NCBI GenBank assembly: GCA_030268105.1
Contig: BSDZ01000008.1
Coordinates: 558,001-622,000 of the forward strand
Direction: 5' to 3'
Source of the DNA: Volvox africanus
Lineage: Eukaryota > Chlorophyta > Chlorophyceae > Chlamydomonadales > Volvocaceae
DNA length: 64,000 bases
Of this stretch, positions 1 to 33,236 are shown piece after piece (positions within the stretch are counted from its first letter, which is position 1; the number at the start of each line of letters is the position of its first letter). The notes under the pieces were generated by a model. The model was not told where the DNA came from and ran no database searches. It saw only the letters and a list, made by a program, of their open reading frames with translations. Position numbers and translations under genes: made by a program.

Positions 1-9
1 CCCTCTCAA

Positions 10-3000
10 ATGTTGACCACCTTTTTCCTAAGAAATTCCGACGTCCGAATTCATCGCTCAGGCTGGAAGGCTCTGGAATTGACTTGGGGAGCGCTCCAAA
101 GCTGTGAGGTGCAGCAACCCCAGCTCAAGCCGCTTCTTCAGGCAGCCATGGCTGAGGCCGCACGGCTTGGTGTCCCGACCCTGGTGATACGACAGTTAGA
201 TGTGGATGAAGTTGTGGGGCGCTGTGTCGCTCTGGCGCTCAGCGGATTTCCCAACTTCAAGACAATAAAGCTAAGAGAGCTGAACCTCTACGATGAAGCC
301 ATGGGTGAGCGTGAGAGCCTAGGAGAGGTGCAGGCGGGACTAAACCCGATTTAACCTGATTTAACCCAATCTAACCCGGAAAGTCGAAATGGGACCTCCC
401 AAGGAAGACGATAGAAGTAATGTGGCGAGGGCTGGGCGCCTGAATTATATGGAGCACATACACACACGTACAACAAGCAGTTATTTCATGGGTCAGGCAG
501 GATATGAGAAATATACTGCCAACAGTGAGACAGGGTACGGCACTCTGCTGCTGGACGAGCAAGTGAGGAGTGAGTGAAGGCCGATGGATATATATATAGC
601 TATCAGACCACTATAGCGGTATATACCGCGATCTGAGATAGCGGGTTTATTCCAATGGCCGGCGCCTAGGTAGCGACCAGGGTAATATTGGTGCACAGTG
701 CAGATATACTAAAGTGCATCTCACTCTCACTCATTACACGTCTCACATCTCTCATCACTTTGATATGCGATATATTTAGATCAAATATTAGGGCGCTGAG
801 GCGCCGCGAGTGGAATTAGCGTTGTAATTTGAGCCCTGGAGCGGGAAGCGATGAGGATAGATGGATGAAAGTCAATAATCGGGCCCCGAAAAAGTACGGA
901 AGTTTCAGGGAACGAAGCTCCCTCCCTGGAGGGGTGTCTGGGACGATGATTATTGAGGAGGATGTACATGGGGGAGGAAAAGTAGGGTTGTTTAGCTGGT
1001 TCCGTTAAGAAACAGATCTGCGACAAGGGGTCGTTGGGGGACGGCCCCGCAGTGGGGAGGGTTTTGCGACCCAATAGTCAACGTGCCGTTGCAACGACAA
1101 ACTGACCAAGTACGACTGTGCCTTCCTTGTTTTGAAGCAAACGCAACGACTAACTGCCGCTAATTTTGTCTAAATTAAATTTTGACCGGATGGTCTTATG
1201 CACCGTGAACCCCCAACAGGCCATCTCAGCGGCGCTCTTCACTCCGCCGATCACGTGCGGAACCTGGTGTTGGACTCGGTGTGGGCGAGTGTGGGCGGCT
1301 GGAGCGCGCTGGCAGCAGCCATAAAAGTCAACAACAGCCTAACGACCTTACGGTGGGATTGCCAAGGACTTAGGGTTTGAACGCCGTTGCTCATTGTCCT
1401 TGAACGACAATGAAAATATTTAATGTAAAATAAGTTGATATTAATTATTCCAATCATGACATAATATATAATGTGACATTATTCATGACGATGTACACAT
1501 AAATTTTAAACAATATACCTTAGTATAGATAGATAGATAGGTAGATAGATAGATATTTACTGTTGCACCAGATGCTGTGCTCTACTTACATCGGATCTTC
1601 ATGCCGTACAAAGCCGCAAGTCAAGAAATGATATTACCCCCTCATGCATGTCACCAGCGTCTCAGCGGCCCACGGATGCCTGGGTGCACGGTGTGATGGT
1701 GTGTGTGTGTGTGTTACGTGTTTTGCGATCTCCCCATTCAGGATGCGGTACTGCCCGGGGCCTGCTGCGCTGTCGGCGCTCTGTTCGTTGGCGGCGGACC
1801 AGCAAGGTCGTTTGGAGGCCCTCCAGTTGGCTCGAAACTCACTGGGAAGCAGCGGGGTGGAGGAACTCTGTCAGGTGCCGGTGCAGAGCCGGGGATTGAG
1901 GATGTGGGACGGATGTACGGAATGCTGGTGGTTAGTGGTTGGTGGTTGGGGCGTTGCTATCTTATCATAATTCGTGAGTAATAATAGTACTTTTCTTCAA
2001 CTTTGGACGGATCCGCTCACCCCCGGGGGATCCTATTCTGGACATCTGTGAGTCTTAATCACTTGACATCAATTCAGGTCACTCCAGCAACATGCCTCAT
2101 GACTTCATGACCCCTCATGACGTCACAGATCTCGAGCGAGTCACATATCCGTCGAATGATGACTAATCCGCCAAATACGTTTACGTTTGTTGTACATATG
2201 GGTTGAATTTATTAAGTGTACGGGAGATGTGTAGATTATAAGATGGTGTGGATGTGTATGTGGGGGATGTGGGCTGTGGACAACCCACGACTCACGAATA
2301 TTACACCGTCACGTGGACGCCCCCTTCCTCCCCTTCCTCCCACACCGTCACCCAAAGGCCCTCGTTAGAAGCTACGCCCAATCTGCCAGCCGGCCCAGCC
2401 GGGTTGCGCACTTGGATCTGTCGTACAATTCCGCAGGACGACAATGCGTGCCCGCAGTGGCCGCCATGCTGCGAACTGTACGGTCTCTTCGCCACCTAGA
2501 TCTGTCGTGCAACGAACTCGGCCCCGAGGTAAAGGACCGTACATGTACCGTACATGACCGTACATTCTCCTGAATAACTTCACCGATGTTCCTTTTATTG
2601 AGTACCTGCCGTACATTCGTCCACTTACCAAAGGAGGGACGAACTCGGTCCTCATCGTTACGACAGCGAAAAATGGCAAATTCATCCTTTAGGATATGAT
2701 TCTCGCAGGCTGTACGGGATCTATGCAGCGCACTGTCGTACGCCCCGCATGTGACAATTTTGAATCTGGCGGCCACTGGCGCGGATGACTCGGCGGTGGA
2801 GGCCCTGACCCGTGGTCCGCTGGCGCCGATAACGGCCCTCGCCGTCGCCGCATCCGGTGAGAAGAACCCCCCACCCCACCCCACCCCACCTCCTTGATCG
2901 GACCTAACCCCTTCGTTTCGCACCTCGTCCATGTCAAGGATTAAAACTTTAAGATCCTTAGTGATCATTATGGCGGGGTCTATTGGTCATGGAACTCGCC

Positions 3001-6000
3001 GCGGGAAACAATTGCCTAGAGGAATTCGTTGTGCGAGATTTGCGACCCCCCCTCCACAGGTCTCGGTGGGGCGAGTGTTGGCAGCGGCAGCAGTGCGCTG
3101 GCGACGTTGTGTTTGGCGCACAACCGAATCAGCTGCCGGGGGGCGGCGCTGCTGGCGGCGGCTGCTCGGCGGGCGGGCTGTCCCCTCCTGGATGTGGACC
3201 TCGGATACAATGCGCTGCTAGGGGAGGAAGGTGGGGGAGGAAGACACGGGTTGATGGATGACCTTCACCGTCACATTCACCTTCTCTTGTCCATTCCCAA
3301 TCGTCTGTTCCTTCGAATCACAGACGGACAGCGCCTGAAGTTTCTTATAACTGTTTGGCACGTTCAACCCACCCCATCAGGCGCTAAGGCCTGGGCGGAG
3401 GCGTTATCGGGATCATCCTCTGCCTCCATATCTCTGCCATCATTGTCGTTGTCGGCCCCGGCTCCGGGCACTTGCCGGTTGCGGAGACTTGTCCTGTCCG
3501 GCTGTGAGGTGCCGGACGCGGGTGCGTTCTGCCTGGGCGCCGCGCTGAAGGGCAACACCAGTCTACAGGAGCTGGGCCTCGCTGAAAACCACATCTCGAC
3601 ACACGGTGGGTGGGTGGGTGGGTGGGTGGGTGGGTGAAAGCTCAGAGGGTTTGCCTTTCAACCCGCACACTCACCCTCACGCCCGCACCCGCACCCCTCA
3701 GGTCTGGCGCTGCTCGCGGAGGTGCTGAAAGTGAACTCCACTTTGCGGCTGTTGGACGTGTCTCTCAACATGGTAGGGCCTCGGGGCATGACTCCCCTCA
3801 CCCGGACGGCCCACCTGCGCGGTCACATGCTGCTCAACAAGGAGTGAGTCGGCGAGGGGGAGGGTTTGTGGGAACCAGTTAGCCTTTTGAAATTGGATCC
3901 ATTGTATTTTGCATTGGATCCGTGGAGCGAGGGGGAGAAAGGCGCCGTTGGACAGGGGGGTCTCGGGGGAGTACGTGAGCTCTCGGGGGTAACACTTCGG
4001 GTTGGATATATCCGCAGATATGGAGAAATGGCTTTAGTGCGCTTTTGCTTAGCGGCGGGGTACCACGCGGATTATCTTTCGAATTATAGGTTCGCATCCT
4101 CACTTTATATATATTGTTTCTTTCTGCAGAAAAGTGAGAAAAATAAACAATATGTATGTATGTTTATTTGTATGTTTGTATATACGTGTATTTAACGAAA
4201 TGCACATATATACACATCTTTGTGCTTTGGAGACGCCTACCCGGTGAAACGTCCCGGCGACTCGCTGCAGCGACCACACGGTTCAGCGAGTCAACTCCTG
4301 CGTCGTCAAAACGGAGATACTTCGGGAGTACCGGAACGTTGAAGCCGTGAAGCACAGCAGGGAGCCGTGGGAGGAAGAGGAGCGCCAGCGGCGCCAGCAG
4401 CAGGCGGCAGCAGCAGCAGCAACAGGCTACATCAATCCCTTCTTAGACCCTGTGTTCTCAGCCGCTGCCGCCGCCGGCGGCGGCAGCGGCGGTAGCAATG
4501 GCGCTGGCGGCGGCGGGCTGCAGCATGGTGGTAGCTACAATCCCTTCCTCTCCCCTTCCGCCACCTACATCAACCCATTCCTTGACCTTTCACCAGCCGC
4601 CGTCGCCGTTGGCACGGCTGGCGGCGGCGACCACAACCCCTTCCTGATGCCGACGGAGGCGGTGGCGGCAGTCAATCCCTTCGTGGCGCTGCCGCTTCCA
4701 TTAGAAGCCAGAGGTGCCGAGCCCTTCCAACGGACCGCATTCAATCCCTTTCTCTCTCCCGCCGCATCACGACAAGAGGAGCCTTACCAGGCCGAAGGGA
4801 ACGTTGCGGCCGGCGTTGAAAGTCGGGAATTGGCGACCCGCGTCGTCACCAAATTAGGTGAGTTGCTAGTTTTTCATCCGGGGGAATTAAAATGGTTATC
4901 TTGCAAATAATATTTATTGCAAATTAAAAAGGCATGTATAAAAATCTATTAATGAGAAATATAATCCTGCTTTTGGGACTGGCACATCCCGGATGAAGTA
5001 TGCCGTACCGTAGTTAAGAATGATTTTGAAATTATTCTTGATGCGTTCTAGATTGATTTATCAATGTATTGGAGGTTTTGCTGCGTCCCTCAGGGACCCA
5101 TGGGTCGGTTTCTATGAACCCTGGAGCCAGCTCTGACGGCGGCGGCGACGGCGGCAGTGAGGGTGACCGCGGCGGCGACGATAGCAGCAGCGGCAGCGGC
5201 ACTGGTGTCTACGTCAGCAGTCGGTCAACGGCGGATGAGGCGGACTTAGTCACTGACACTGACCTCAGATTGTGAGTTGTACACAAATGCAGGAACCCAT
5301 TGTAATCCGAGATAATGGGTTTAAAAAGTGCCACAACAAACCCAAAGAGTAACATTAACCTTCGCGTTTCGGGGTCCTCTAGTTACTACAGGGAACCTAT
5401 TTTTTTCAAGATTTTGTTTACGAAAGGCGAGTGACCCTTCTTTGGTTGGGCTGGAAACCATTTTTGGCGGGAAGCTGTGCTCAAGATAGCTCCGGAACCG
5501 GAGACACAGAACGCACGGGTGCCCTTCCTTCCACGCGAACACCAAGCTACACGGAATACTAGCTCCGAAGCCTTTATGGTGGTGCTGTTAAAATCGTTAA
5601 TACGTCTGGCACAGGTTTTCCCGATGCAAAGTTATGTGGTTTTGGTGGCGATTTGCGCCACCCACCTCTGTAGGGTGGACTTCATGCTGGAGAAGCTGGG
5701 TATGGACAACGATGACGTCAACATGGATACTGCCGGGGCTAACGCAGACGACGACTCTAACGCTGCGCCGTCTCCTCGAAATGCAGCACCTTCCGATGAG
5801 TCCTTACCTCACAGCAACGTTGTACGGCAGGCCGTGCCATTTATTGCGCTCCAGGGAGGGAGTTGGCCTCTCGCGGACTCCAGGCTGGACCCGGCGCCAG
5901 CGGGGTCGGCCGCCAGCTGCAGCGGCACCTGGGGTGCCGTCGTGGGGCAGCGTGCGGACGAGCTGGCAGTAGAGGGCCCGGATGAGGTGCCGTTTGGGCA

Positions 6001-6277
6001 GCAGTACGCGTACGGGAAGGAGTATGACCATTCGGAGGGCCACGGCTGTGGCGATGGTGGTGGCGATGGCGGTACCGGTGGTGGTGTTGATTCCTGGAAG
6101 AGAGAAGCTGCATGGGAGGGGAGGCGTTTGGGGAGAAGACAGCAGGAGTCCGGGCCTACATGTTGGGGGCAAGGAGGAGGAGGGTGTGGGACAGCTTGGA
6201 GTTCAGATGGCGCCAGGGAAGATGGTCCAGATCCTAGGTCCAAGATCGAAGCCCCAGCTCCGAACCCATTCCTTTGA
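10..6277 (+). CDS. Leucine-rich-repeat protein with NPF-motif tail
   Basis: Exons by splice phase: 10-304, 1220-1352, 1742-1874, 2358-2528, 2709-2856, 3060-3230, 3381-3605, 3702-3843, 4271-4857, 5094-5271, 5674-6277; together 929 codons including the stop. Residues about 80-475 are ribonuclease-inhibitor/NLRC-type leucine-rich repeats, with units such as VAHLDLSYN, LRHLDLSCNELG, LATLCLAHNRI and LRLLDVSLNMVG, so this half should be a protein-interaction surface. A charged helix (REPWEEEERQRRQQQ) then leads into a disordered Gly/Ala-rich tail carrying six NPF motifs, mostly NPFL, in the exon 4271-4857. A seventh NPFL forms the extreme C-terminus. NPF is the classic ligand of EH domains in endocytic adaptors, so an endocytosis or trafficking role is inferred, not shown. 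The ATG at position 10 lies only 9 bases from the window edge and may be internal, with more exons upstream. Two TGTAA motifs follow about 530 bp after the stop. Confidence 0.8.
3605..3637 (+). repeat. (GGGT)n run on an LRR-gene splice donor
   Basis: A run of about eight GGGT units begins exactly at the donor of the exon ending at 3605, where the GT of the first unit is the 5' splice site. The coding-strand RNA would be a run of GGGU, which can form a G-quadruplex. The frame stays open through the repeat (GWVGGWVGG) for a short distance. Confidence 0.8.
4430..4755 (+). repeat. Six NPF motifs encoded in one LRR-gene exon
   Basis: Within the exon 4271-4857 the reading frame encodes YINPFLDP, YNPFLSP, YINPFLDL, HNPFLMP, VNPFVAL and FNPFLSP, spaced by Gly/Ala/Ser-rich linkers. 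The spacer lengths differ and the codons vary, so this is a dispersed set of short linear motifs and not a tandem DNA repeat. A seventh NPFL ends the protein at about 6262-6274. Confidence 0.85.
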
Positions 6278-6808
6278 TCAATACACGCGGGATAGGTTGA
6301 AAAGCACTTCTATGAGTACGACTGTTTCACACACTGGGTGGGTAAAACTGATTGACTTTTGCATGTGTAGATTGATTTGACTTCCTTAATATTTTTATCT
6401 AAAATTGAAATTTTTATTTATTCTCCACACTAGAAATTTGCAACCAATCAAGCTCTACAATCTATAGTTGACAAGTTCTGGCCTCTGATACCGGTAATCA
6501 CTGGAAAGGGGTTGCAATCGATGCCATAAGTAGCTGGTTGTTTGAAGATTTCATAGGAATAGATATCTATTTTGAGTTCCTAAAGAATTACCATATGCTG
6601 AAGAAGGCCAGGGTTATTGGTCAACCATATAATCAAGCCGTTTTAGTAAGTATTCAAACCAAATTCAGTTTATAGATTTCTCTGGTAGGCAGAGGACGCC
6701 CATCGGCCCATGTCGCTCCTGGGAAGAGCGGTACAAACACACGGGCACGGGCGTCCCTCTCGTAGTCGTATTTGAACTAATTATCTGAATCTTGGGAAGC
6801 ACCACCTC

Positions 6809-6830
6809 TGTAACCACTAGTCCATTGTAA
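6809..6830 (+). terminator. Two TGTAA polyadenylation motifs, LRR gene
   Basis: TGTAA occurs at 6809-6813 and again at 6826-6830, about 530-550 bp after the TGA at 6275-6277. TGTAA is the usual polyadenylation signal of volvocine nuclear genes, and the pair is the first good candidate after this stop. Which one is used cannot be told from the sequence. Confidence 0.5.
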
Positions 6831-7322
6831 GCAGAGACCAAACATAGCGGGAGGTGGAAATCTTAAATGTCGTGATCCATTTATCGTAACGGCACCTAAC
6901 GTTTGCTTACATTGGTTGATGTTGTTTGTAATATGCTACCACGCCACCACAGTACACACACATCAGTAACCTGTCCCGTCAGGTACCCGAGGAGACCTCA
7001 TAGCTTTGGGAGCCAAAAGCCAGGTCCAGGTTAAGCAGTTGCAAGCTCGGGGCGAGCTACACAGACGATATCCATGAGGACTGCTTTGTGCAGAAGGAGG
7101 TTCATTGCAGCCATCTGCTACTCTGTTGTGCTATGCTGTGCCCTGTGTGGCGATGGCCATGTTACAGATTTCGCACTCTTCGCAAGTTCACATTACGGCA
7201 ATGAGGCTGACCGACCAAATCTCCTCCACCTATACCCCCCACCCCCAATGTACACCTGCAAGTACTCAGTACGCGGTCAGCGGGTAGTGTCCGACCCTAA
7301 CAACTCTAACAACTCTCCACTT

Positions 7323-7745
7323 CTATTTCAAAATGGTCCATGTACAAGCAGAGGCAGTTCGTCGTGCCGCATCGGATCGTCGCAGCATACGGGACGGCGG
7401 GATAGGACAGCGTTGTCCATTCCCCCCCAGAACAAGTCTCCTGAGCATCAGCAGCAACAACAACATGAAAATTCTTATAGTATTTTTAACATCAGACCGC
7501 ACCGCTGCCCACCTCGCCTTTTCGTCCATCGCCATTTTGTACTCTTTCTTTCCCTCCCCATCCACGTTCGCCGTTTGAGCCAATCCAGGGCCTGGGAGCA
7601 AGGGACCCACCGACGGGTCGAGAAAGCCCGCCAGCACCGCCTCCCACATTGACTGAAGATGCGGAAACCCATTACTCGGTGACACACTCGATTTTGATTT
7701 AGCGCCTCGCAACTCGAACCTCAAGGAACAGCCTGGATCTACCAC
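7323..7745 (-). other. Unassigned minus-strand open frame, possible terminal exon
   Basis: This frame of about 140 codons is preceded on the minus strand by an acceptor-like TTAG. It has ordinary amino-acid composition (for example MWEAVLAGFLDPSVGPLLPG) and a short hydrophobic stretch, and ends in a stop at 7323. A minus-strand TGTAA motif lies about 160 bp past the stop, at 7162-7166. It matches no family I recognise. It could be the last exon of a small minus-strand gene, a far downstream cyclase exon, or chance. Confidence 0.25.
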
Positions 7746-10700
7746 CTAACACGGCATAGGCATCGTGCACATGTTTTAGGTTAGCAGCAATTTGAGAGTG
7801 CTTTAGGTTAGCGGCAATGTGTACGGCAGTGTGTACGGCTAGGGCCGGATTAGTAACAGCTCTGTAACATGCGTACTGTACCAGAAATGCCGAACACTAA
7901 TTGCCCGGTCCCTTCCATGAAACGCGAAGGGGCCAGCCCGCATAAAGGAAAGGGCGTGCAAGAGAGGACAAAGGACCCCTAAGCGACACCACCCATACGC
8001 CTGGTGCATGCATACATGCCTCAGCAATCAGCCACTCGCGTCGTATTACGTCGCACGCGGAGGGCTTCAGTGCACTTCGGTGGACCTTGCGTGGTCATGC
8101 GGTAATGAGTGCTCAAACGCATCCCATCATCATCGGAGACGAACGAACCTATCGACACGACGCGGCCGTGGGCGTCAATGTTCGTCGCTCCGCAGGAGGG
8201 CATCATCAGGAGGGCGCGGTTGGGGTAGGGTGTTTCCGTGTGCGGTAGTCGTCACACGCATATCAGAACCATGTCACCCAGAGCCACCTGGGGCTCCCAA
8301 ACGCGCACCAATACGCAAAGCCCCAGGTCCAGTTACATATGTAGCAGACACACATATGCATCCTCTCCAGGCAAGTCGCCCACAGTACCCTAACAACCCT
8401 AAAACCTAACACCTGATACATGCACATACACAAATACACACACACACACACATAGACACACACGTTTCCTCGAGATGTACATTTCGCCGCCGCAGAGGCG
8501 GATCCATGATTAGAGAGACCCTAGGTCATAGGTCCATCGAGCACCTCTAGGACACCTCTAGGTGCCTCCCTGCCGCCACCACGGTCTAAGGATGACCTGT
8601 TCCGGAATGGCCATTCCCCCGGGTAAAACCGAAAATGGAAGCAGCGCAACACACCTGGCACGCCCTTCGGAGCCCCGTTCGCTCTCTCCCCCCCAACATG
8701 GTTTGCGAGGATAATCCTAAGACTGAGACGGGCGGACGCACCACCTCTTTTACTTCCCTTCGCCCTCTTGCCATCGCCCCCGCCCCCAAACACATATCTG
8801 CATACCACCCCTGCGGAAAACGTCATCGCGAAGGCCTCAGACCTCTCACGACACTGAGATACAGCTGCGTTTCAGTCCCCCCCGACCCCAAACCCATGAA
8901 TGGCCGGGCGCCGTACGTACATTCGCCGATACATACATTCGCTACATGCACGATCACACAATGAGTCAGTGACCCACCATTGTTGCAATGCACTCGAGAC
9001 TCTGCGCCCTGCTTGCCTGCCTGCATCGTTTGCTCTTAAGAAATTTCGCAGTTAGGCTGCCGCATCACATCGCACCACACTGCACTACATCGCATCGCAT
9101 CGAGCGCATTGCATCGCATCACAGCGCATCGCATGACACGCCGAGTACGTGGCGGAACGTAGGGAACTACGTACCCTTTCTCACAACCAAAACCGCACTC
9201 GCTGGCTCCGCTGCGACGCACACCGGATCACGTTGCCAGTGTAATCAAAATGATTTTCCCGGGTCGCGACTGTGTGGATCATGAGGGACAGACTCGTTAG
9301 TCGTACGTTTATGCCTCCAACCCGCCGTGTGCACACACCTGCCAGAATGATCTTAACATGCCTGGTTCATTCATCCACACATCACGATGCAAACCATATA
9401 CAGAAGTTCAACTATCTGCGTTGTCATGAAAATCACTTGTCGCAAGGCGCCCTGCCAAATGTCCTAAAGACACACTGAGCTAAAGACACACTGAGGGTGA
9501 TGTACCCCCCTATCCTACACACACTGAGCTTCGTCTCGTTCAAAACTTCCCCACCTGATGGACATAAAAGTCTTTTCACACAGTCACACTTTCCTGGACG
9601 CTCAAACTCTAAAAGAAGTAATGAAGAAAAGATCCACGGCCCTTCTGAAGGCTACAAACGAGCAATAAACATGAACCTACAGATATCCGTACATTGTACG
9701 GTGATGCCGTACCAACTACCACGTCTTTTTTCCTGGCTCTGCAAGGATGCAAAGAGGAGCTCTCAATTTTCAATGACAGCCTCTTCCAGGTATGTAATTT
9801 GTAAGGTGGATGTCCGTGTAAATAGATAGAGACCAAGAGGATTAGGTGCATCACGATGCCGCTGTGTGACGTAGATGACGCGCGCCGAAACCAACATGAT
9901 GACGCTGTTGCCGAGGCTAAGATCGCCATCACCCTCAACAGTTTCAGCAGCGTTCCACATCGTGCCATCCCTTCCACCGACATTTGCTTGTGCCGTGCAA
10001 CCCCTCACTTTCCGACAGCCCGCACTCCGCGGCATCTACCCATTTAATCGGCGCCATGACTATAGCTTGGTTTGTTTGCTTTCGCAAACCACCATCGTCC
10101 GTTTAAAAATTGCGCTGTGTTCTCCCCTATCTACACTCCATCCGCTGGCCCTATGTTCTATACCCCCTAGCGCGCGCTGTGCGAACTACCCCACCTCGCA
10201 ATTCCCGCCATGACGTCCCGATACCTGAACCAAACCTACCCCTGCGAACCAACCCGCCGGCTACCTTCAATGAAGGGGCGCCCTAAATGACTTCTATTTC
10301 CTAACGGACTTCCATAGGGTCTCCTCTAAAGGCCCTTGTTTGTGACGCCTGTGATACCATACCCCCTCACCCCCCTCATGCCCCGAGTTGCTTTTCCTGC
10401 AACAGCTTTTCTTCCCCCTGGACGTCGCTTTTCTTCGCCTCAGCGGTGCTCACTACCACCACCTGCAGCGCGCGTCCTTGCGTTGCCGATGTGTTGATGA
10501 TATGGCGGCGGCCGCACCTCACTACCGATCTGCTTGTTGGCGATCACGATTCCCGTCCAAACATCGCAAGACATCCGCATCAGTGTTTTGCGCATGAAAG
10601 ACGGCATACCAGGAACGTCCCGTTGTGCGCCGTTTCATGGAGACGACCATGTAACAACAGTCTGCCTGTCTATCTGCCTGTCCAGTTTTATTCAATGCTC

Positions 10701-10856
10701 TACGAAGTCCACCTCCGAAACCAATCACGGGCGGGCAAATTGCAGCCCGCAAGCACCTTCTGCTTTACCATGTTGATGGCGATCCTGGAGAGCAGCAGCG
10801 GCCGCTGGCAGCTGCGTGCCACCCACCTGCCAGCCCGTTCATCACCTTCACCTCCT

Positions 10857-32540
<21,684 letters not shown>

Positions 32541-33236
32541 GCTTTGGCGTCCTCACGCTCTAAACGCCATTTCGTCTGGTAATCTGCTGAACTCCTTCCG
32601 GTAAGCTCAACCTGCATGTATTTATGCTATCATTTGCTACGAGAAAAACGTACACCAGCGTTCCCTAAGACGCTTCCAAGTGAGAAGCAAGCCAAGCTGA
32701 GCCCAAAGCAACACCGCCGAAATAATGACAGACCCAAAAAGATGTTGGTGGTCCTCACTAGACAGTGCTCAACTGGCTATGAAAAAACGTCCTTGCCACT
32801 CCAGCCAGAACAATCCTTCCTCGTCCAACAAAGCTTGTCAATCAGAATGACACAAATAATAAAGAAGTAGTTGGACACTTGCATAGGGAACCAAGAGGCA
32901 TATTGTTCCGCGTTTTCGGCTCAATAGCGGAGGCATTCACTTCGCAATTTCATAAGAATACAAAATATACAGCACAATTACGGAGTTATAGTTTCAATAA
33001 TTAACCTAGGAAAACTGTGGCGCTGACATGACATCACCTAGGAATAACTTCCATGAGAGACGTAATGATGGCCGGCTCTAACGTACCGTAATGGCGAAGA
33101 ATCACACCCACATAATGATGTAAGGTTAATTATGATATAAATCAGAGCGACAAGGCTTGTTCAGATTGTCACAGGAAAGTGCGTTGCTGTCTGCTTGCAT
33201 CTCCCTTATCTAGTCATACATCTGTTGTTCTAGAAA
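32541..33236. promoter_or_regulatory. Shared divergent promoter region, cyclase and RABGGTB
   Basis: The two start codons face away from each other across 696 bp, so this interval must hold both 5' UTRs and promoters. It is more AT-rich than its surroundings. On the cyclase side an ATG at 32617-32615 (minus strand) opens an 88-codon frame that overlaps the main start out of frame. I see no clear TATA box at a convincing distance. Confidence 0.55.

Larger units (their letters stand above)
6278..10856. other. Spacer between LRR gene and cyclase gene 3' ends
   Basis: The first 550 bp are the probable LRR-gene 3' UTR. Beyond it I find no exon chain with convincing splice sites on either strand. 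It holds a GCATC-type pentanucleotide stretch near 9060-9140, a CA-rich run near 8436-8462 and one long minus-strand open frame (7745-7323), annotated separately. Downstream exons of the cyclase could extend into the part above 9700, but I could not chain them. Confidence 0.5.

Noticed and set aside
2931..3060. LRR-like words (NNCLEEFVV) between two LRR exons
   Set aside because: Flanking exons 2709-2856 and 3060-3230 already join in phase, and this segment has no matching splice sites.
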